DNA of 64,000 bases, taken from positions 1-64,000 of the forward strand of contig CAIXKE010000038.1 of assembly GCA_903919975.1 (NCBI GenBank), read 5' to 3'. Position 1 is the stretch's first letter. Each line of letters begins with the position of its first letter. The DNA comes from Akkermansiaceae bacterium. GTDB lineage: Bacteria > Verrucomicrobiota > Verrucomicrobiia > Verrucomicrobiales > Akkermansiaceae. This document shows positions 1 to 9,071 of this stretch, in pieces. Below the pieces are notes generated by a model. The model was not told the origin of the DNA. It saw only the letters and a list, made by a program, of their open reading frames with translations, and made no database searches. A program made the translations under genes and the position numbers.

Positions 1-1
1 C

Positions 2-166
2 GCAGGCATCGACTTCCGCCAATGGTTTCAGTGGAAGCAGCGCGGCATCTACTTTCTGAGCCGCGAGAAGGAAAATATGACGCTCGATATTCTTGGCGTT
101 CATCCGTTCGATGTTAACCATCCGATCAACCGGGGAGTGGTTATTTCAAAAAGACAGGCTTTTTAA
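2..166 (+). CDS. 3' end of an IS4-like transposase (partial)
   Basis: An open frame runs in from the left edge to TAA at 164-166, so only about 54 C-terminal residues are visible. The segment FRQWFQWKQRGIYFLSREKE resembles the region of IS4-type DDE transposases where a Trp-rich strand precedes a short 'RxK/E-N' motif, and a second block around 'HPFDVNHPINRGVV' follows. I see no inverted repeat after the stop, so the element end cannot be defined. It could be a complete transposase entering the window or a decayed remnant. The family call rests on pattern memory only. Confidence 0.4.
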   Translation, partial: AGIDFRQWFQWKQRGIYFLSREKENMTLDILGVHPFDVNHPINRGVVISKRQAF

Positions 167-425
167 AAGAAAATACTCGCCTCGGGCTCCCGTTGAAAAA
201 GCGCCGCCCCAGAAGATCGTCGCCTCGCGCCTCCAAACATCCCTGTGCGCGAATTGAAACCGCTTTGCGCGGAGAATCTGAATCGACTTAGCACAGCTCC
301 CCGAGAACGGTAGGCGGCATCAGCTTCTCATTCGCCGTGGAAATCGTCCGATTCCACTGACTGCGTCGCCACCAATCACTACAGGCATTGGCGGCCAGCA
401 GACTTTCCGAATCCCGTAAACATCC

Positions 426-454
426 TTGACCACGAAACTCGTGTGCACTAGATT
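426..454 (+). promoter_or_regulatory. Putative sigma70-like promoter for the first TA pair, possibly leaderless
   Basis: TTGACC (426-431) and TAGATT (449-454) are separated by 17 bases, close to a sigma70 arrangement. The ATG of the antitoxin is at 461, about seven bases after the -10 box, so transcription would begin at or beside the start codon and the mRNA would be leaderless. No Shine-Dalgarno sequence is seen. This is inference from motif spacing only. Confidence 0.3.
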
Positions 455-460
455 TGTGTC

Positions 461-682
461 ATGAAAAACATCACCTTCAGCGCGGACGAACGACTCATCG
501 AGTTGGCCCGCGACGAAGCCCGGAACCGGCAAACGACTCTCAACCAACTTTTCCGCGATTGGTTGGAGGACCTTGCCGCCCGCGACGAGCGCCGCAAAAA
601 AGCCGCCAACGCCTATGAAAACCTCGCCGCCCACATCACATTCATCCCAAAACTCACCCGAGATCAAATGAATGAGCGCTGA
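461..682 (+). CDS. Ribbon-helix-helix antitoxin (VapB-like)
   Basis: A 73-residue protein. Its N-terminal strand (KNITFSADERLIELARDEA) and following helices fit a ribbon-helix-helix DNA-binding antitoxin, and its charged C-terminus (about residues 45-73) would be the toxin-binding tail. Its last 11 bases overlap the start of the PIN-domain gene, the usual layout of VapBC operons and a sign of translational coupling. It probably neutralises the PIN ribonuclease and represses its own promoter. The exact antitoxin family is not certain. Confidence 0.7.
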   Translation: MKNITFSADERLIELARDEARNRQTTLNQLFRDWLEDLAARDERRKKAANAYENLAAHITFIPKLTRDQMNER

Positions 683-1097
683 CTATTTTCTCGATACCAA
701 CATCCTGCTATACAGTTTCGATCCCGCTGATCCCCGCAAGCAGAGGATCGCGAAAATGCTGGTGGACGGCGCGGTTCACGAAGCGCGCGGACTCATCAGT
801 TCGCAGGTCTGCCAGGAATTTTGCAACGTCATGTTGCACAAGGTGGCCACACCGATTCCCTGCGGCCAGCTTGCGGATTATTTGGAATCCACCATTTACC
901 CGTTGATCCGCGTGCTGCCCTCGCCTCGTTTGTTTGCCGAAACCCTGCTCATTCATCAACAAACCCAATACCGCTTTTACGACAGCCTCATCGTCGCTGC
1001 AGCCCTCGAATCCGGTGTCTCGACTCTCTACTCCGAAGACCTCCAGCACGACCGAGTCATTGGCAATCTTCGCATCATCAACCCGTTTGTCGGGTAA
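672..1097 (+). CDS. PIN-domain ribonuclease toxin (VapC-like)
   Basis: A 141-residue PIN-domain protein. The acidic active-site residues are visible: Asp in FLDTNILLYS near the N-terminus, Glu in the VCQEF helix near residue 50, Asp in YDSLIVAAAL near 115, and Asp in YSEDL near 128. VapC toxins use these to bind Mg/Mn and cleave tRNA or rRNA. It overlaps the antitoxin gene by 11 bases. The same order and overlap recur in the second TA pair at 31.1-31.8 kb. Target RNA cannot be inferred. Confidence 0.8.
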   Translation: MSADYFLDTNILLYSFDPADPRKQRIAKMLVDGAVHEARGLISSQVCQEFCNVMLHKVATPIPCGQLADYLESTIYPLIRVLPSPRLFAETLLIHQQTQYRFYDSLIVAAALESGVSTLYSEDLQHDRVIGNLRIINPFVG

Positions 1098-1391
1098 ACG
1101 CTTAAATAGCGCACTCCCGGCTATTGTTCTCTTTTTTGTGTCTTGCGTCTCCAAGTTTTGAGTCCCTCTACAATGAATTCATTTTCATCTTCATCTGTGT
1201 CAATCCTGTTCATCTGTGGTTAAATTTCTTCCGAATCAGGAGTCGTCTCGGGTCGATTCTCCATAGCGTAGGAACCCTGGCCTTTTTCCTCGATTTTTCC
1301 CGTTTCATTGCCATCGTATCTTTCTTAAATACTCCCGCCCCCGCTCAATCCAGCGTTTCAGTTTTTCATCATATCAGCTTTTCTCTAAACC

Positions 1392-1796
1392 ATGGCCCGC
1401 CGCGCAAGTTCACGTCTCAATCCCGGTATCATCCTCGGGGCCGTCGCCGCCATTGCCGTGGCGATCTTCGCCGGTAAGTCTCTCCTTGGAAAAAAAGAGA
1501 AATCCTTCAGCGATGCCCGACCGATCGACATCAAGGAATTACTGGAAAACGGCAACAGCCTCCGCGGCAACGAATACCTCGTGAAAGGCCAGATCGATGA
1601 GAAACTCCAATGGACCGCAGACCGCGGCCAACTCGTCAGCGTGAAGGTCGAAACCCCCGGTGGCGACGAATTCATCGGCATCGAAATTCCCGCGGAGTTC
1701 AATCAACTCAATATCGACACCAAACAAAAATACGCCTTCCGCGTGAAGTTTCGACAAGGTGGCATCGCCGTCGCCACCGGAATCAACCGACTGTGA
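1392..1796 (+). CDS. Small membrane-anchored protein of unknown function
   Basis: 134 residues. A basic N-terminus is followed by one hydrophobic helix (about residues 12-30), and the rest is a soluble domain of about 100 residues with alternating beta-strand-like segments (EYLVKGQIDEKLQWT, LVSVKVETPGGDEFIGIEI). This resembles an OB-like small beta-barrel, but I do not recognise a family. The start at 1392 leaves a good anchor helix. It lies 19 bases before the next gene and is probably co-transcribed with it. Confidence 0.6.
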   Translation: MARRASSRLNPGIILGAVAAIAVAIFAGKSLLGKKEKSFSDARPIDIKELLENGNSLRGNEYLVKGQIDEKLQWTADRGQLVSVKVETPGGDEFIGIEIPAEFNQLNIDTKQKYAFRVKFRQGGIAVATGINRL

Positions 1797-1815
1797 AACC
1801 AGCCTTCTCCGTCCC

Positions 1816-3720
1816 ATGAAATTCCGGATTCTCATTTCCCTACTCATCGCCGGGTTCGCCCACGGCCAAGTTTACACGCCACCCTCCGGCGCGGCAAAAC
1901 CGGCCCAGCCCACACCGCCGCCCCAAGATACGGCCGCAGCCCCGGCCAAGCAACCTGCCGCCAGCCCATTGGGCCAGGAAATTCCGATGCTCGATCCCTC
2001 GGCGGAAACCATCACGGTCGGCGGCGTCGCCATCCCACTCGGTGACAACCGCCTGCTCCGGGCTCGTTTCGAGAAATACCTCAGTCAGCCACCCGAGAAA
2101 GACGAATCCGCTCAGATCTATCGTGAGATCATCGCTGAAATTCTCGCCACCATCTCACCCTTCCGCCAAGGCGGACCGGACCTCTACTCGGCGTTCAAAC
2201 TCCTACCCTCCGCGTCCTCCTACCCCGGCGATGCCAACCTGTGCGGCTCGCTCGCGGAATCCATCTACATGGCCATGCTCGCCAAACAGGACGTCAATGG
2301 CCTGAACAAACTCAACAAGACGATGGAAACTGAAAAGAACACCATCATGCTTGAAGGCGATTGGAAGGCTCGTCACGAACGCGACCAAACCCTTGGCGAA
2401 AGCAAAGCTGTCGGCAAAGCGGGACAACCAAACAAGCCCGCCCAAGGAGCTGGCACCGGCACCAACTCTCTCAAATACGCCGACACCCTGCGCCGCATCG
2501 CTGAAATTGAAGCGCTCAAAAAAGCCAACATCGTCCGCACCGAAGCCCAAACGCTTCGCACCAAGGCGCAATACCAAGTCAGCATGGTCCAATGGTTCGT
2601 CCAGCGCCGCTACGAACACGTGCTGATGGCCGCTCGCTTCTACAATCAAATCTGGAAAGACGGAGACGCCACCTTACGCGTCGATAAAAACTCGGACGTC
2701 TCCAAGCTATTTTCCGAATCCGTCGGCGTCAGCCCAACCGTCGCTTCCCTCGATTCACTCTCCAACGAGGCCATCCGCGAAACCACCAAATACATCGAGG
2801 CCTTCGATCTCATGCTCTCGCGCAATGAACTCCACTCGGCCTCTCAACGGCTCATGGAGGCCTACGCCCTCGGCGAATACCTTGCGCCCGTCGCCACACT
2901 ATCGCTTGAGAAAAAACGCCGCGTGCTCGAATATTTCCGCGATCTCAACGAGCTCTACGGCACACTCCAAGCCCGCGATTACACAAAAACCAAAGAACTC
3001 GCCGATCGCCTCAAGGCCAACGCCAAGGATTTCCCGTCGTCCAAAGTGGACAGCGCCATCGCCGGTTACACCCTCGCCTCGGAACTCGCCATCGAAGAGG
3101 CGAAAGCCCACCTCTACGCTCGGGAATCCAATAAAGCTGCCGAAAAAATCAAGGACGCCGCCGAGATCTGGCCGACCAATCCGAAACTTGCCGAATTCCG
3201 TAAGCTGGTCGCCAGCTCCAGCGGCCTCGTCACCATCCGCAATGATTTCGACCGCCTGCTCCGCGAGAAAAATTTTCGCGAGATCGCCACCCGCCAATAC
3301 GAAATCGCCCCCGCCATCCAAGGAGATGCCACCCGCGAGGACGCCTTCAAACAAATCATGACCAACCTCATGAAAATCGAAGCGGCCATCGGCAAGGCCG
3401 CGGAGTTCAGCAAGGCCGGCCAAAGCTACGCCGCATGGGAGCAACTCGCCGAGATCCGCGAACAATTCCCCGACGATCCGAAACTCGGCCGCGAACTCGA
3501 ATTGTTAGCCCCCAAGGTCGCGGATTTCACCAAGGCCCTCGACAAGGCCCGCCAATTCGAAAGCCGCACCCCCAAGCAAACCGGCTCCGCCCTCTCATGG
3601 TATCTCAAGGCTCGCAGCATCCATCCCCAAAGCAAGCTCGCCGAGGATGCCTCCAAACGCCTTGCCCAAGAAATTCTCCCGGCGGAAGACACTCCATCCA
3701 ACGCCGAAAACATCAATTGA
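1816..3720 (+). CDS. Secreted protein of unknown function with Pro/Ala-rich linker
   Basis: 634 residues. The start at 1816 was chosen because it opens a classical signal peptide (MKFRILISLLIAGFAHGQ) ending near residue 18. An in-frame start 19 codons earlier would bury it. Residues about 20-52 are a Pro/Ala/Gln-rich linker. The rest is largely helical with TPR-like stretches, for example about 360-480 and 520-620 with repeated 'A..E.L..L..Q.P.D' spacing. No catalytic motif was seen. It is likely periplasmic and encoded just downstream of the small anchored protein. Confidence 0.65.
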   Translation: MKFRILISLLIAGFAHGQVYTPPSGAAKPAQPTPPPQDTAAAPAKQPAASPLGQEIPMLDPSAETITVGGVAIPLGDNRLLRARFEKYLSQPPEKDESAQIYREIIAEILATISPFRQGGPDLYSAFKLLPSASSYPGDANLCGSLAESIYMAMLAKQDVNGLNKLNKTMETEKNTIMLEGDWKARHERDQTLGESKAVGKAGQPNKPAQGAGTGTNSLKYADTLRRIAEIEALKKANIVRTEAQTLRTKAQYQVSMVQWFVQRRYEHVLMAARFYNQIWKDGDATLRVDKNSDVSKLFSESVGVSPTVASLDSLSNEAIRETTKYIEAFDLMLSRNELHSASQRLMEAYALGEYLAPVATLSLEKKRRVLEYFRDLNELYGTLQARDYTKTKELADRLKANAKDFPSSKVDSAIAGYTLASELAIEEAKAHLYARESNKAAEKIKDAAEIWPTNPKLAEFRKLVASSSGLVTIRNDFDRLLREKNFREIATRQYEIAPAIQGDATREDAFKQIMTNLMKIEAAIGKAAEFSKAGQSYAAWEQLAEIREQFPDDPKLGRELELLAPKVADFTKALDKARQFESRTPKQTGSALSWYLKARSIHPQSKLAEDASKRLAQEILPAEDTPSNAENIN

Positions 3721-3725
3721 TCCAA

Positions 3726-6095
3726 TCAATCGGACGCTTTCAGCACGCCGACGAGATCAAGCTTTCCAAGCATCCGGCTAACAAGCGCGAACGATAAAAT
3801 CGCGGCGCTGAGGACCACCACTACCGCAGTGGCATAGCTGGAAGGATTGATTAGAATCGGCAATCGCACGGTCTCCGTGCTGAACGAAGACATGATGAAA
3901 AGCGCCAGGCCTCGACCAAATAGCAGCCCGGCGGGCAAGGCCAGCAATACGAGCACCGCCAACTCGCCAACCAAGACCCCGCGGACTTCAGACAAACGGA
4001 ACCCCACGACGCGAAGAGTGGCTAACTCGCGACTGCGCTCGGAGAGGGCGATGCGCGCGCTATTGTAAACGACACCGAAAGCCACGATCGTAGCCAGCAC
4101 GAAGTACAATTTCTGAATGATGCCGATGCTGCGCCCCGTGGTTTCCCGGAAGGCTGCGAGCTGGTCGCGCTTGACCATGATAAACGCGGCGCGCGGTGTA
4201 TCCTTCACCTCGCGCATGAAAGTATCCCAATGCTTGTGATCGAGCGCGAGATATGCCCCATTCACGGTATCACCCTCCTTGAGAATGCGCCTCAAGGCAT
4301 TGATATCCATGTAGGCCCCCACACCCGCAAAATCGGTCACCAACCCACGGATCGGCACATTGGCGACCGGGCGGTGGCCTTCCAAAACCTCCACCGTCAC
4401 CTCATCGCCGATGCGCGCGCCAAGCACCTCCGCCAGCTTTTCGGACATGAGCATGCCATCCTCCGGCATTAGGATGGCGTGACCCTTATCATCTAGCAGG
4501 CGATTGAGATCCGCTCCTTGCGGAAAGCCGGTGATGGCGAGTTTCCGATCACGATGACCATATCTCAAACGCGCGCCGACTCGTCGGATTGGCTCCGCAC
4601 GGATGACACCGGGCAGATGCTCCAAATCGTGAAAACCCTTGCCGGATGCTGGCTCAGTTAGAAAAACAGCAACATCTTGTCGTTGTTGGCTATTCCACTG
4701 GAAAGTGAGCAAGTGATCGATGCTATCGCGCATGGCACCGGGCAGCACCATCAATCCAGTGGCCAAGGCAAGGCCGCAACACGTGAACACCGCCTGCCAC
4801 GGACGCCGCTCGATGTTTCTCAAAGCCATCCGGAATGTTGGGCTGAAAAACCGGGTGAGCCCGATGCGCTCGAACAACGACGGCTTGAAATCCGCAGGCG
4901 GCTCAGGCCGCATCGCCTCGGCCGGCGGCAGCTTCACCGCCTGCCAAACAACCGTTAGAACCCCCAGCACCGAGGCTCCCAAGCTGATGACGAGCGCCAG
5001 CCCGAGCGCGCTGAAATCCATTTGAAACTCCAATACCGGAAAGCGAAAAAACTCGGTGTATAAGCTGACTAGGTTCTCGCCGAGAAGACGCCCCGCAATA
5101 CCACCGATGAACGTGCCCAGGATGCCGATCACCAGCACGAATTTCAAATAATGACCACCGACCTGCCACGATGAATAGCCCAGCGCTTTCAACTGCGCGA
5201 TTTGCTCGCGCTGCAGCCGCACAATGCGGGCGAGCACGGCATTGACCATAAAAGCGGCCACACTCAAAAACACCAATGGATAGATCAATGACAACGAATG
5301 CAGCACGCGCAATTCATCGTCCAACCGCTGCGCGGATGGCTGGTCTTTGCGGGCATACGCCCCGCCCGCGCCGTAGGCTGCCAATAAACGATCAATCTCC
5401 TCGAGCACAGGCTCCGCCTTGGCTCCTGGCGCGAGATCGATGACGAGATCGTTGAATGCCCCGTCCATGTTGTATGCGACGGCCAGCGCGCGGTAGTTCA
5501 TCCAAATCACGCTGAAGCGTTTATGATCGGGCAACGTTTCACCGGCACGCGCCTCGAAAACAAACTCCGGCGATAGCCCGATGCCGCAGATGTTGAGCGT
5601 TTCGCGGCGACCGTTGATGACGGCCACCAAGGTATCACCGGACGCGAGTCCGTTTTCGAGCGCAAACGATTCGCCCACAATCACCTCACGGCGATCATCC
5701 GTGCGGGGAAACCGTCCGCTGCGCAGAAAAACACGGTTGAGCTTCGCCGGCCCGCCATCTTCCGGCAATGAGACGATGTGGCCGCTGGCCGGCTCTGTCA
5801 GACCCGGTAGATCCAGCGTGACGTCCACCACCACCCGTGTCTCCACCGTGGCCACGCCGGACAACGATGACAACCGATCGGCGGTGGCGAGTGGCGCGCG
5901 CTTCAAGGATGCGAAGACATCCGCCATCGCATATTTCTGATAGTAGGTGGAACGGGCGGTCTCCAGCGTCAGGATCAAACTGCGCGTCATGATCATCATG
6001 GCCAAGCCACTCGCCATCACGAGACTCACCGCGAGGATCTGACCCTTCATGCGGGAGATGTCTCGCAGCAGTTTCCGATCAAGTGGTGAAATCAT
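3726..6095 (-). CDS. FtsX/MacB-type ABC transporter permease (double FtsX domain)
   Basis: 789 residues. There is one transmembrane helix near residues 16-40, a large extracytoplasmic domain, a three-helix FtsX block about 265-400, a second helix and periplasmic domain from about 440, and a final FtsX block about 660-785. Such permeases work with an ATPase and usually a periplasmic adaptor to export or extract lipids, lipoproteins or peptides. No partner ATPase or adaptor adjoins it, so the gene is an orphan here. It converges tail to tail with the preceding secreted-protein gene (5-base gap). Substrate unknown. Confidence 0.8.
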   Translation of the reverse strand: MISPLDRKLLRDISRMKGQILAVSLVMASGLAMMIMTRSLILTLETARSTYYQKYAMADVFASLKRAPLATADRLSSLSGVATVETRVVVDVTLDLPGLTEPASGHIVSLPEDGGPAKLNRVFLRSGRFPRTDDRREVIVGESFALENGLASGDTLVAVINGRRETLNICGIGLSPEFVFEARAGETLPDHKRFSVIWMNYRALAVAYNMDGAFNDLVIDLAPGAKAEPVLEEIDRLLAAYGAGGAYARKDQPSAQRLDDELRVLHSLSLIYPLVFLSVAAFMVNAVLARIVRLQREQIAQLKALGYSSWQVGGHYLKFVLVIGILGTFIGGIAGRLLGENLVSLYTEFFRFPVLEFQMDFSALGLALVISLGASVLGVLTVVWQAVKLPPAEAMRPEPPADFKPSLFERIGLTRFFSPTFRMALRNIERRPWQAVFTCCGLALATGLMVLPGAMRDSIDHLLTFQWNSQQRQDVAVFLTEPASGKGFHDLEHLPGVIRAEPIRRVGARLRYGHRDRKLAITGFPQGADLNRLLDDKGHAILMPEDGMLMSEKLAEVLGARIGDEVTVEVLEGHRPVANVPIRGLVTDFAGVGAYMDINALRRILKEGDTVNGAYLALDHKHWDTFMREVKDTPRAAFIMVKRDQLAAFRETTGRSIGIIQKLYFVLATIVAFGVVYNSARIALSERSRELATLRVVGFRLSEVRGVLVGELAVLVLLALPAGLLFGRGLALFIMSSFSTETVRLPILINPSSYATAVVVVLSAAILSFALVSRMLGKLDLVGVLKASD

Positions 6096-6269
6096 ACCTC
6101 GTTAGCTCATCGCAATCCAAACCAACCCGCAACCACCGAAAGGCCGCCTCCACAACAAACGGCGCAAAGACCACAGGGAGCATCTAAACCGATGCCCCCG
6201 CGCAACGAACGATGGACTAGCCCCACCCATCTCGTGGTCTCACTTTCTGCTGATGCGTCGCCTCGAAAA

Positions 6270-6524
6270 TCACTTTTCCGGTTCGACTTCTTCGATAGTT
6301 TCTTTGGCAGCATCCACCGCATCCTCCTTGGCCTCTTTCACGGCATCAACGGCGGCGTCCTTAGCCACCTCGGCTTCTTCACCCACCGCCTTCGCCATTT
6401 CCTTCACGCCTTCGGCGACTTTTTCCGCTCCCGCATCCATTTTTTCCGAGGTCGATTCCTTCGGTTTGCATGATGCGAAAACGAAAGGCAGCGCCAGCAT
6501 TGGCATCCAAAGTTGAATTTTCAT
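6270..6524 (-). CDS. Small acidic Ala/Glu/Lys-rich lipoprotein
   Basis: 84 residues. A short signal sequence ends in a lipobox-like FVFASC, so Cys19 should be lipidated. The mature part is almost entirely Ala, Glu, Lys, Asp and Val in heptad-like order (VKEMAKAVGEEAEVAKDAAV), predicting a long amphipathic helix or coiled coil like small Lpp or LEA-like envelope proteins. No function can be assigned. It stands alone upstream of the permease, on the same strand. Confidence 0.6.
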   Translation of the reverse strand: MKIQLWMPMLALPFVFASCKPKESTSEKMDAGAEKVAEGVKEMAKAVGEEAEVAKDAAVDAVKEAKEDAVDAAKETIEEVEPEK

Positions 6525-6766
6525 GGTGTTTAATAGTTGTTAGGCCTGACATAAAATAACCTGCCAGCCTTTTATGATCCACTTCAAACCGCCTGTTGTC
6601 AAACGGCCAATGACTCGGGACGCTTGCCGGTTTCAGGCCTCTGACGCCCTAAAACCCCGAATGCCCATCATTTTTTGTCCCTATTTTCAAATCGAGAAAT
6701 GAGGCGCATGAAAATCTTGGTGTTTTCCGCATTTACGGACCCGTTGATGCTGCCAGACTCCCGCCC

Positions 6767-8500
6767 GTGCATCTACCCGCGAAACGCCAGGCCGGCATTC
6801 TCATCCCCGCTTTTTCCCCTCGCCGTGAAGGCGATTTCGGTATCGGCGATACTCTCGCATTGCGCGAGTGGATCGATTGGGCCGCTCGCTACGGCGTCGG
6901 TTTCATCCAGCTTCTGCCGCTCAACGAAAATGGCGCGGATGAAAGCCCATACAGCGCGATTTCCTCCGTCGCCCTCGATCCCATCTATCTGACTTTAACC
7001 ACTGCGGAAATCCCTTGGCTGCCTGAAAAAAACATCTCCAAAGCCCGTGAGCGTGTGGGCGCGGCCCTGCATGCCGAACGCGTGGATTACCCGGCCGTCC
7101 GCAGCGCCAAACGCAGTTTGCTGGAACTCGCTTGGTCCAGCTTCGAGGAGGCCGCTCCGGCCCTCATCGAGGAATTTGAACAATTCAAAAAAAAGGAGGC
7201 CGCCTGGCTCGATGACTACTGTCTCTTCCGCCTACTCATGGAGCAGCACGGCGAGTTCCTAACATGGGACAAATGGCCGGAATCTTGCAACACACCGACG
7301 AAGGCCCGCGATTTCCTAGCAAAACAACGCAAAATCGACGACTCCTCGATCAATTACCGCCTTGGATTCTTCGCCTTCGTCCAATGGCTTTGTTTTCGCC
7401 AATGGCGGGCCGTGCGAGCGCATGCCGACTCCGTCGGAGTCAAGCTCATGGGCGATGTCCCCATCGGCATCAGCTGGCATTCGTGCGATGTTTTTTTTAA
7501 TCGGGAGGAATTCCACCTCGACTGGTGTGGCGGCTCCCCGCCCGAGGGCATGAGCCAGAGCGATCCGTTTTTCCAGCAATGGGGTCAAAACTGGGGCATT
7601 CCACTCTACCGCTGGGATCACATGGAGACCAAAGGCTTTTCCTGGTGGAAAACCCGCATCGCACGCCTCACCGAGATTTTCGAAATGTTCCGCCTGGATC
7701 ACATCCTCGGTTTCTACCGAATCTATGCTTTCCCATGGCGGCCGGAGCGCAATTCCGAGTTTCTCGGCCTCTCCCATGAGCAAGCAGCTGAAATCAATGG
7801 CGGTCGACTCCCACACTGGTTCCTCAGACCTGACGACACCACCGAAAACAAAGCCGCTAACCTCGCCGATGGCGACATTCGCCTCCGGGCCATTCTCAAT
7901 GCCGCAGACGGCGCGGAAGTCATCGCCGAGGACCTCGGCTGGGTGCCGGATTATGTCCGCCCCCATCTCGCCGATCTCGGAATCGCCGGCTTCCGCATTC
8001 CTCACTGGGATTGCAACGAATACGGCCACCCCACGCCCGGAAACAGTTTCCCGGAAAACTCCTTCGCCACGTTTTCCACTCATGACCACGATCCGGTGAA
8101 CGGCATCTGGCGCGGCTGCCTCAACGTCATTGCCCAACACAACTACAATCCCAACGAACATTCCGAATGGCAGGCAGAGGGTGCCAACGGCACCTTGCGG
8201 ATCTTGTCCGAATTCGCCAACATCCCGATTCCCGCGAACGCCCCCTGGCCGCCCTACACCGAAGGCATCCGCCTCCGCCTGATCAAGGCGTTGTTTTCCT
8301 CCAACTCCCGCCATGCCGTGCTAATGATCACCGAACTCTTTGGCCTCGACGTGCGCATCAACCACCCCGGCACCACCGGTGGACAAAACTGGCGTTTCCG
8401 CATGCCTTGGACGCTCAAGCAAATCGAATCCGATCCCCTCCTGCAAGATACTTGCCGGAAACTCGCCGCCACCATCAGCATCACCCGAAGGGCTCCTTGA
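6767..8500 (+). CDS. malQ: 4-alpha-glucanotransferase (amylomaltase, GH77)
   Basis: 577 residues from a GTG start. It transfers alpha-1,4-glucan segments between maltodextrins and releases glucose. GH77 signatures are present: N-terminal RQAGILIPAFSPR and QLLPLNENG, the nucleophile in FRLDHILGFYR, the acid/base Glu in VIAEDLGWVPDYVR, and the third carboxylate in STHDHDPVNGIWRG. Length fits the family. The upstream sequence offers no better start. Only 55 bases separate it from ribH, but the two need not be functionally related. Confidence 0.9.
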   Translation: MHLPAKRQAGILIPAFSPRREGDFGIGDTLALREWIDWAARYGVGFIQLLPLNENGADESPYSAISSVALDPIYLTLTTAEIPWLPEKNISKARERVGAALHAERVDYPAVRSAKRSLLELAWSSFEEAAPALIEEFEQFKKKEAAWLDDYCLFRLLMEQHGEFLTWDKWPESCNTPTKARDFLAKQRKIDDSSINYRLGFFAFVQWLCFRQWRAVRAHADSVGVKLMGDVPIGISWHSCDVFFNREEFHLDWCGGSPPEGMSQSDPFFQQWGQNWGIPLYRWDHMETKGFSWWKTRIARLTEIFEMFRLDHILGFYRIYAFPWRPERNSEFLGLSHEQAAEINGGRLPHWFLRPDDTTENKAANLADGDIRLRAILNAADGAEVIAEDLGWVPDYVRPHLADLGIAGFRIPHWDCNEYGHPTPGNSFPENSFATFSTHDHDPVNGIWRGCLNVIAQHNYNPNEHSEWQAEGANGTLRILSEFANIPIPANAPWPPYTEGIRLRLIKALFSSNSRHAVLMITELFGLDVRINHPGTTGGQNWRFRMPWTLKQIESDPLLQDTCRKLAATISITRRAP

Positions 8501-8555
8501 CGAATCATTCGGTCCCCCGGTTGACTTTTCTCCCTCCTGCCGCCATACCCCGCCC

Positions 8556-9071
8556 ATGTCGAATTCGTTGCCGCCTAAACCCAGAATCGTGGGAGCCAAA
8601 ACCCGCATCTGCATCGTCGCGTCGCTCTACAACGAACCCTTCACCAATGCCCTGACGGAAAACGCCATCGCGGAACTCCGCGAATTGATTCCACATGGCC
8701 GTATCGACGTCATTCGCGTGCCTGGCGCATTCGAAATCCCCGTCATGGTCGCCTCCGTCCTCCAACGCGATCCCCCAGCTTGCATCATCGCACTCGGCCT
8801 GATCATCCGCGGATCCACCGCACACGCCGATCTGGTCGGAAGCTCGGTGACCGACGCACTCCAGCGGCTGGCTATCCAATCGCTGTGCCCCATCATTCAT
8901 GAAGTGCTGCTGCTCGATGATGAGCAACAAGCCCACGCCCGTTGCATCGGGCCGGAACTCAATCGCGGCCGCGAGGCCGCCCGCGCCGCCGCCGCCATGA
9001 TCCATATTTTCCAGGAGCTCGATCGATCGGTGCCCCGTAACACCAGCGTCCGCAATCAACGTTATGCCTAG
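8556..9071 (+). CDS. ribH: 6,7-dimethyl-8-ribityllumazine synthase
   Basis: 171 residues. It makes the riboflavin precursor lumazine from ArP and 3,4-dihydroxybutanone phosphate. Visible signatures are CIVASLYNEPFTNALTENA, VIRVPGAFEIPV, ALGLIIRGSTAHADLV with the catalytic His, and the C-terminal GREAARAAAAMI. The usual 'GVLT' segment is diverged to EVLLLDDEQQAHARC. The start at 8556 removes a 72-codon extension that overlaps malQ. Its last 8 bases overlap nusB, the common ribH-nusB pairing. Confidence 0.9.
   Translation: MSNSLPPKPRIVGAKTRICIVASLYNEPFTNALTENAIAELRELIPHGRIDVIRVPGAFEIPVMVASVLQRDPPACIIALGLIIRGSTAHADLVGSSVTDALQRLAIQSLCPIIHEVLLLDDEQQAHARCIGPELNRGREAARAAAAMIHIFQELDRSVPRNTSVRNQRYA

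Noticed and set aside
170-425. Possible genes or element ends between the transposase fragment and the first TA pair
   Set aside because: No inverted repeat, RNA gene or convincing ORF was found in this stretch.
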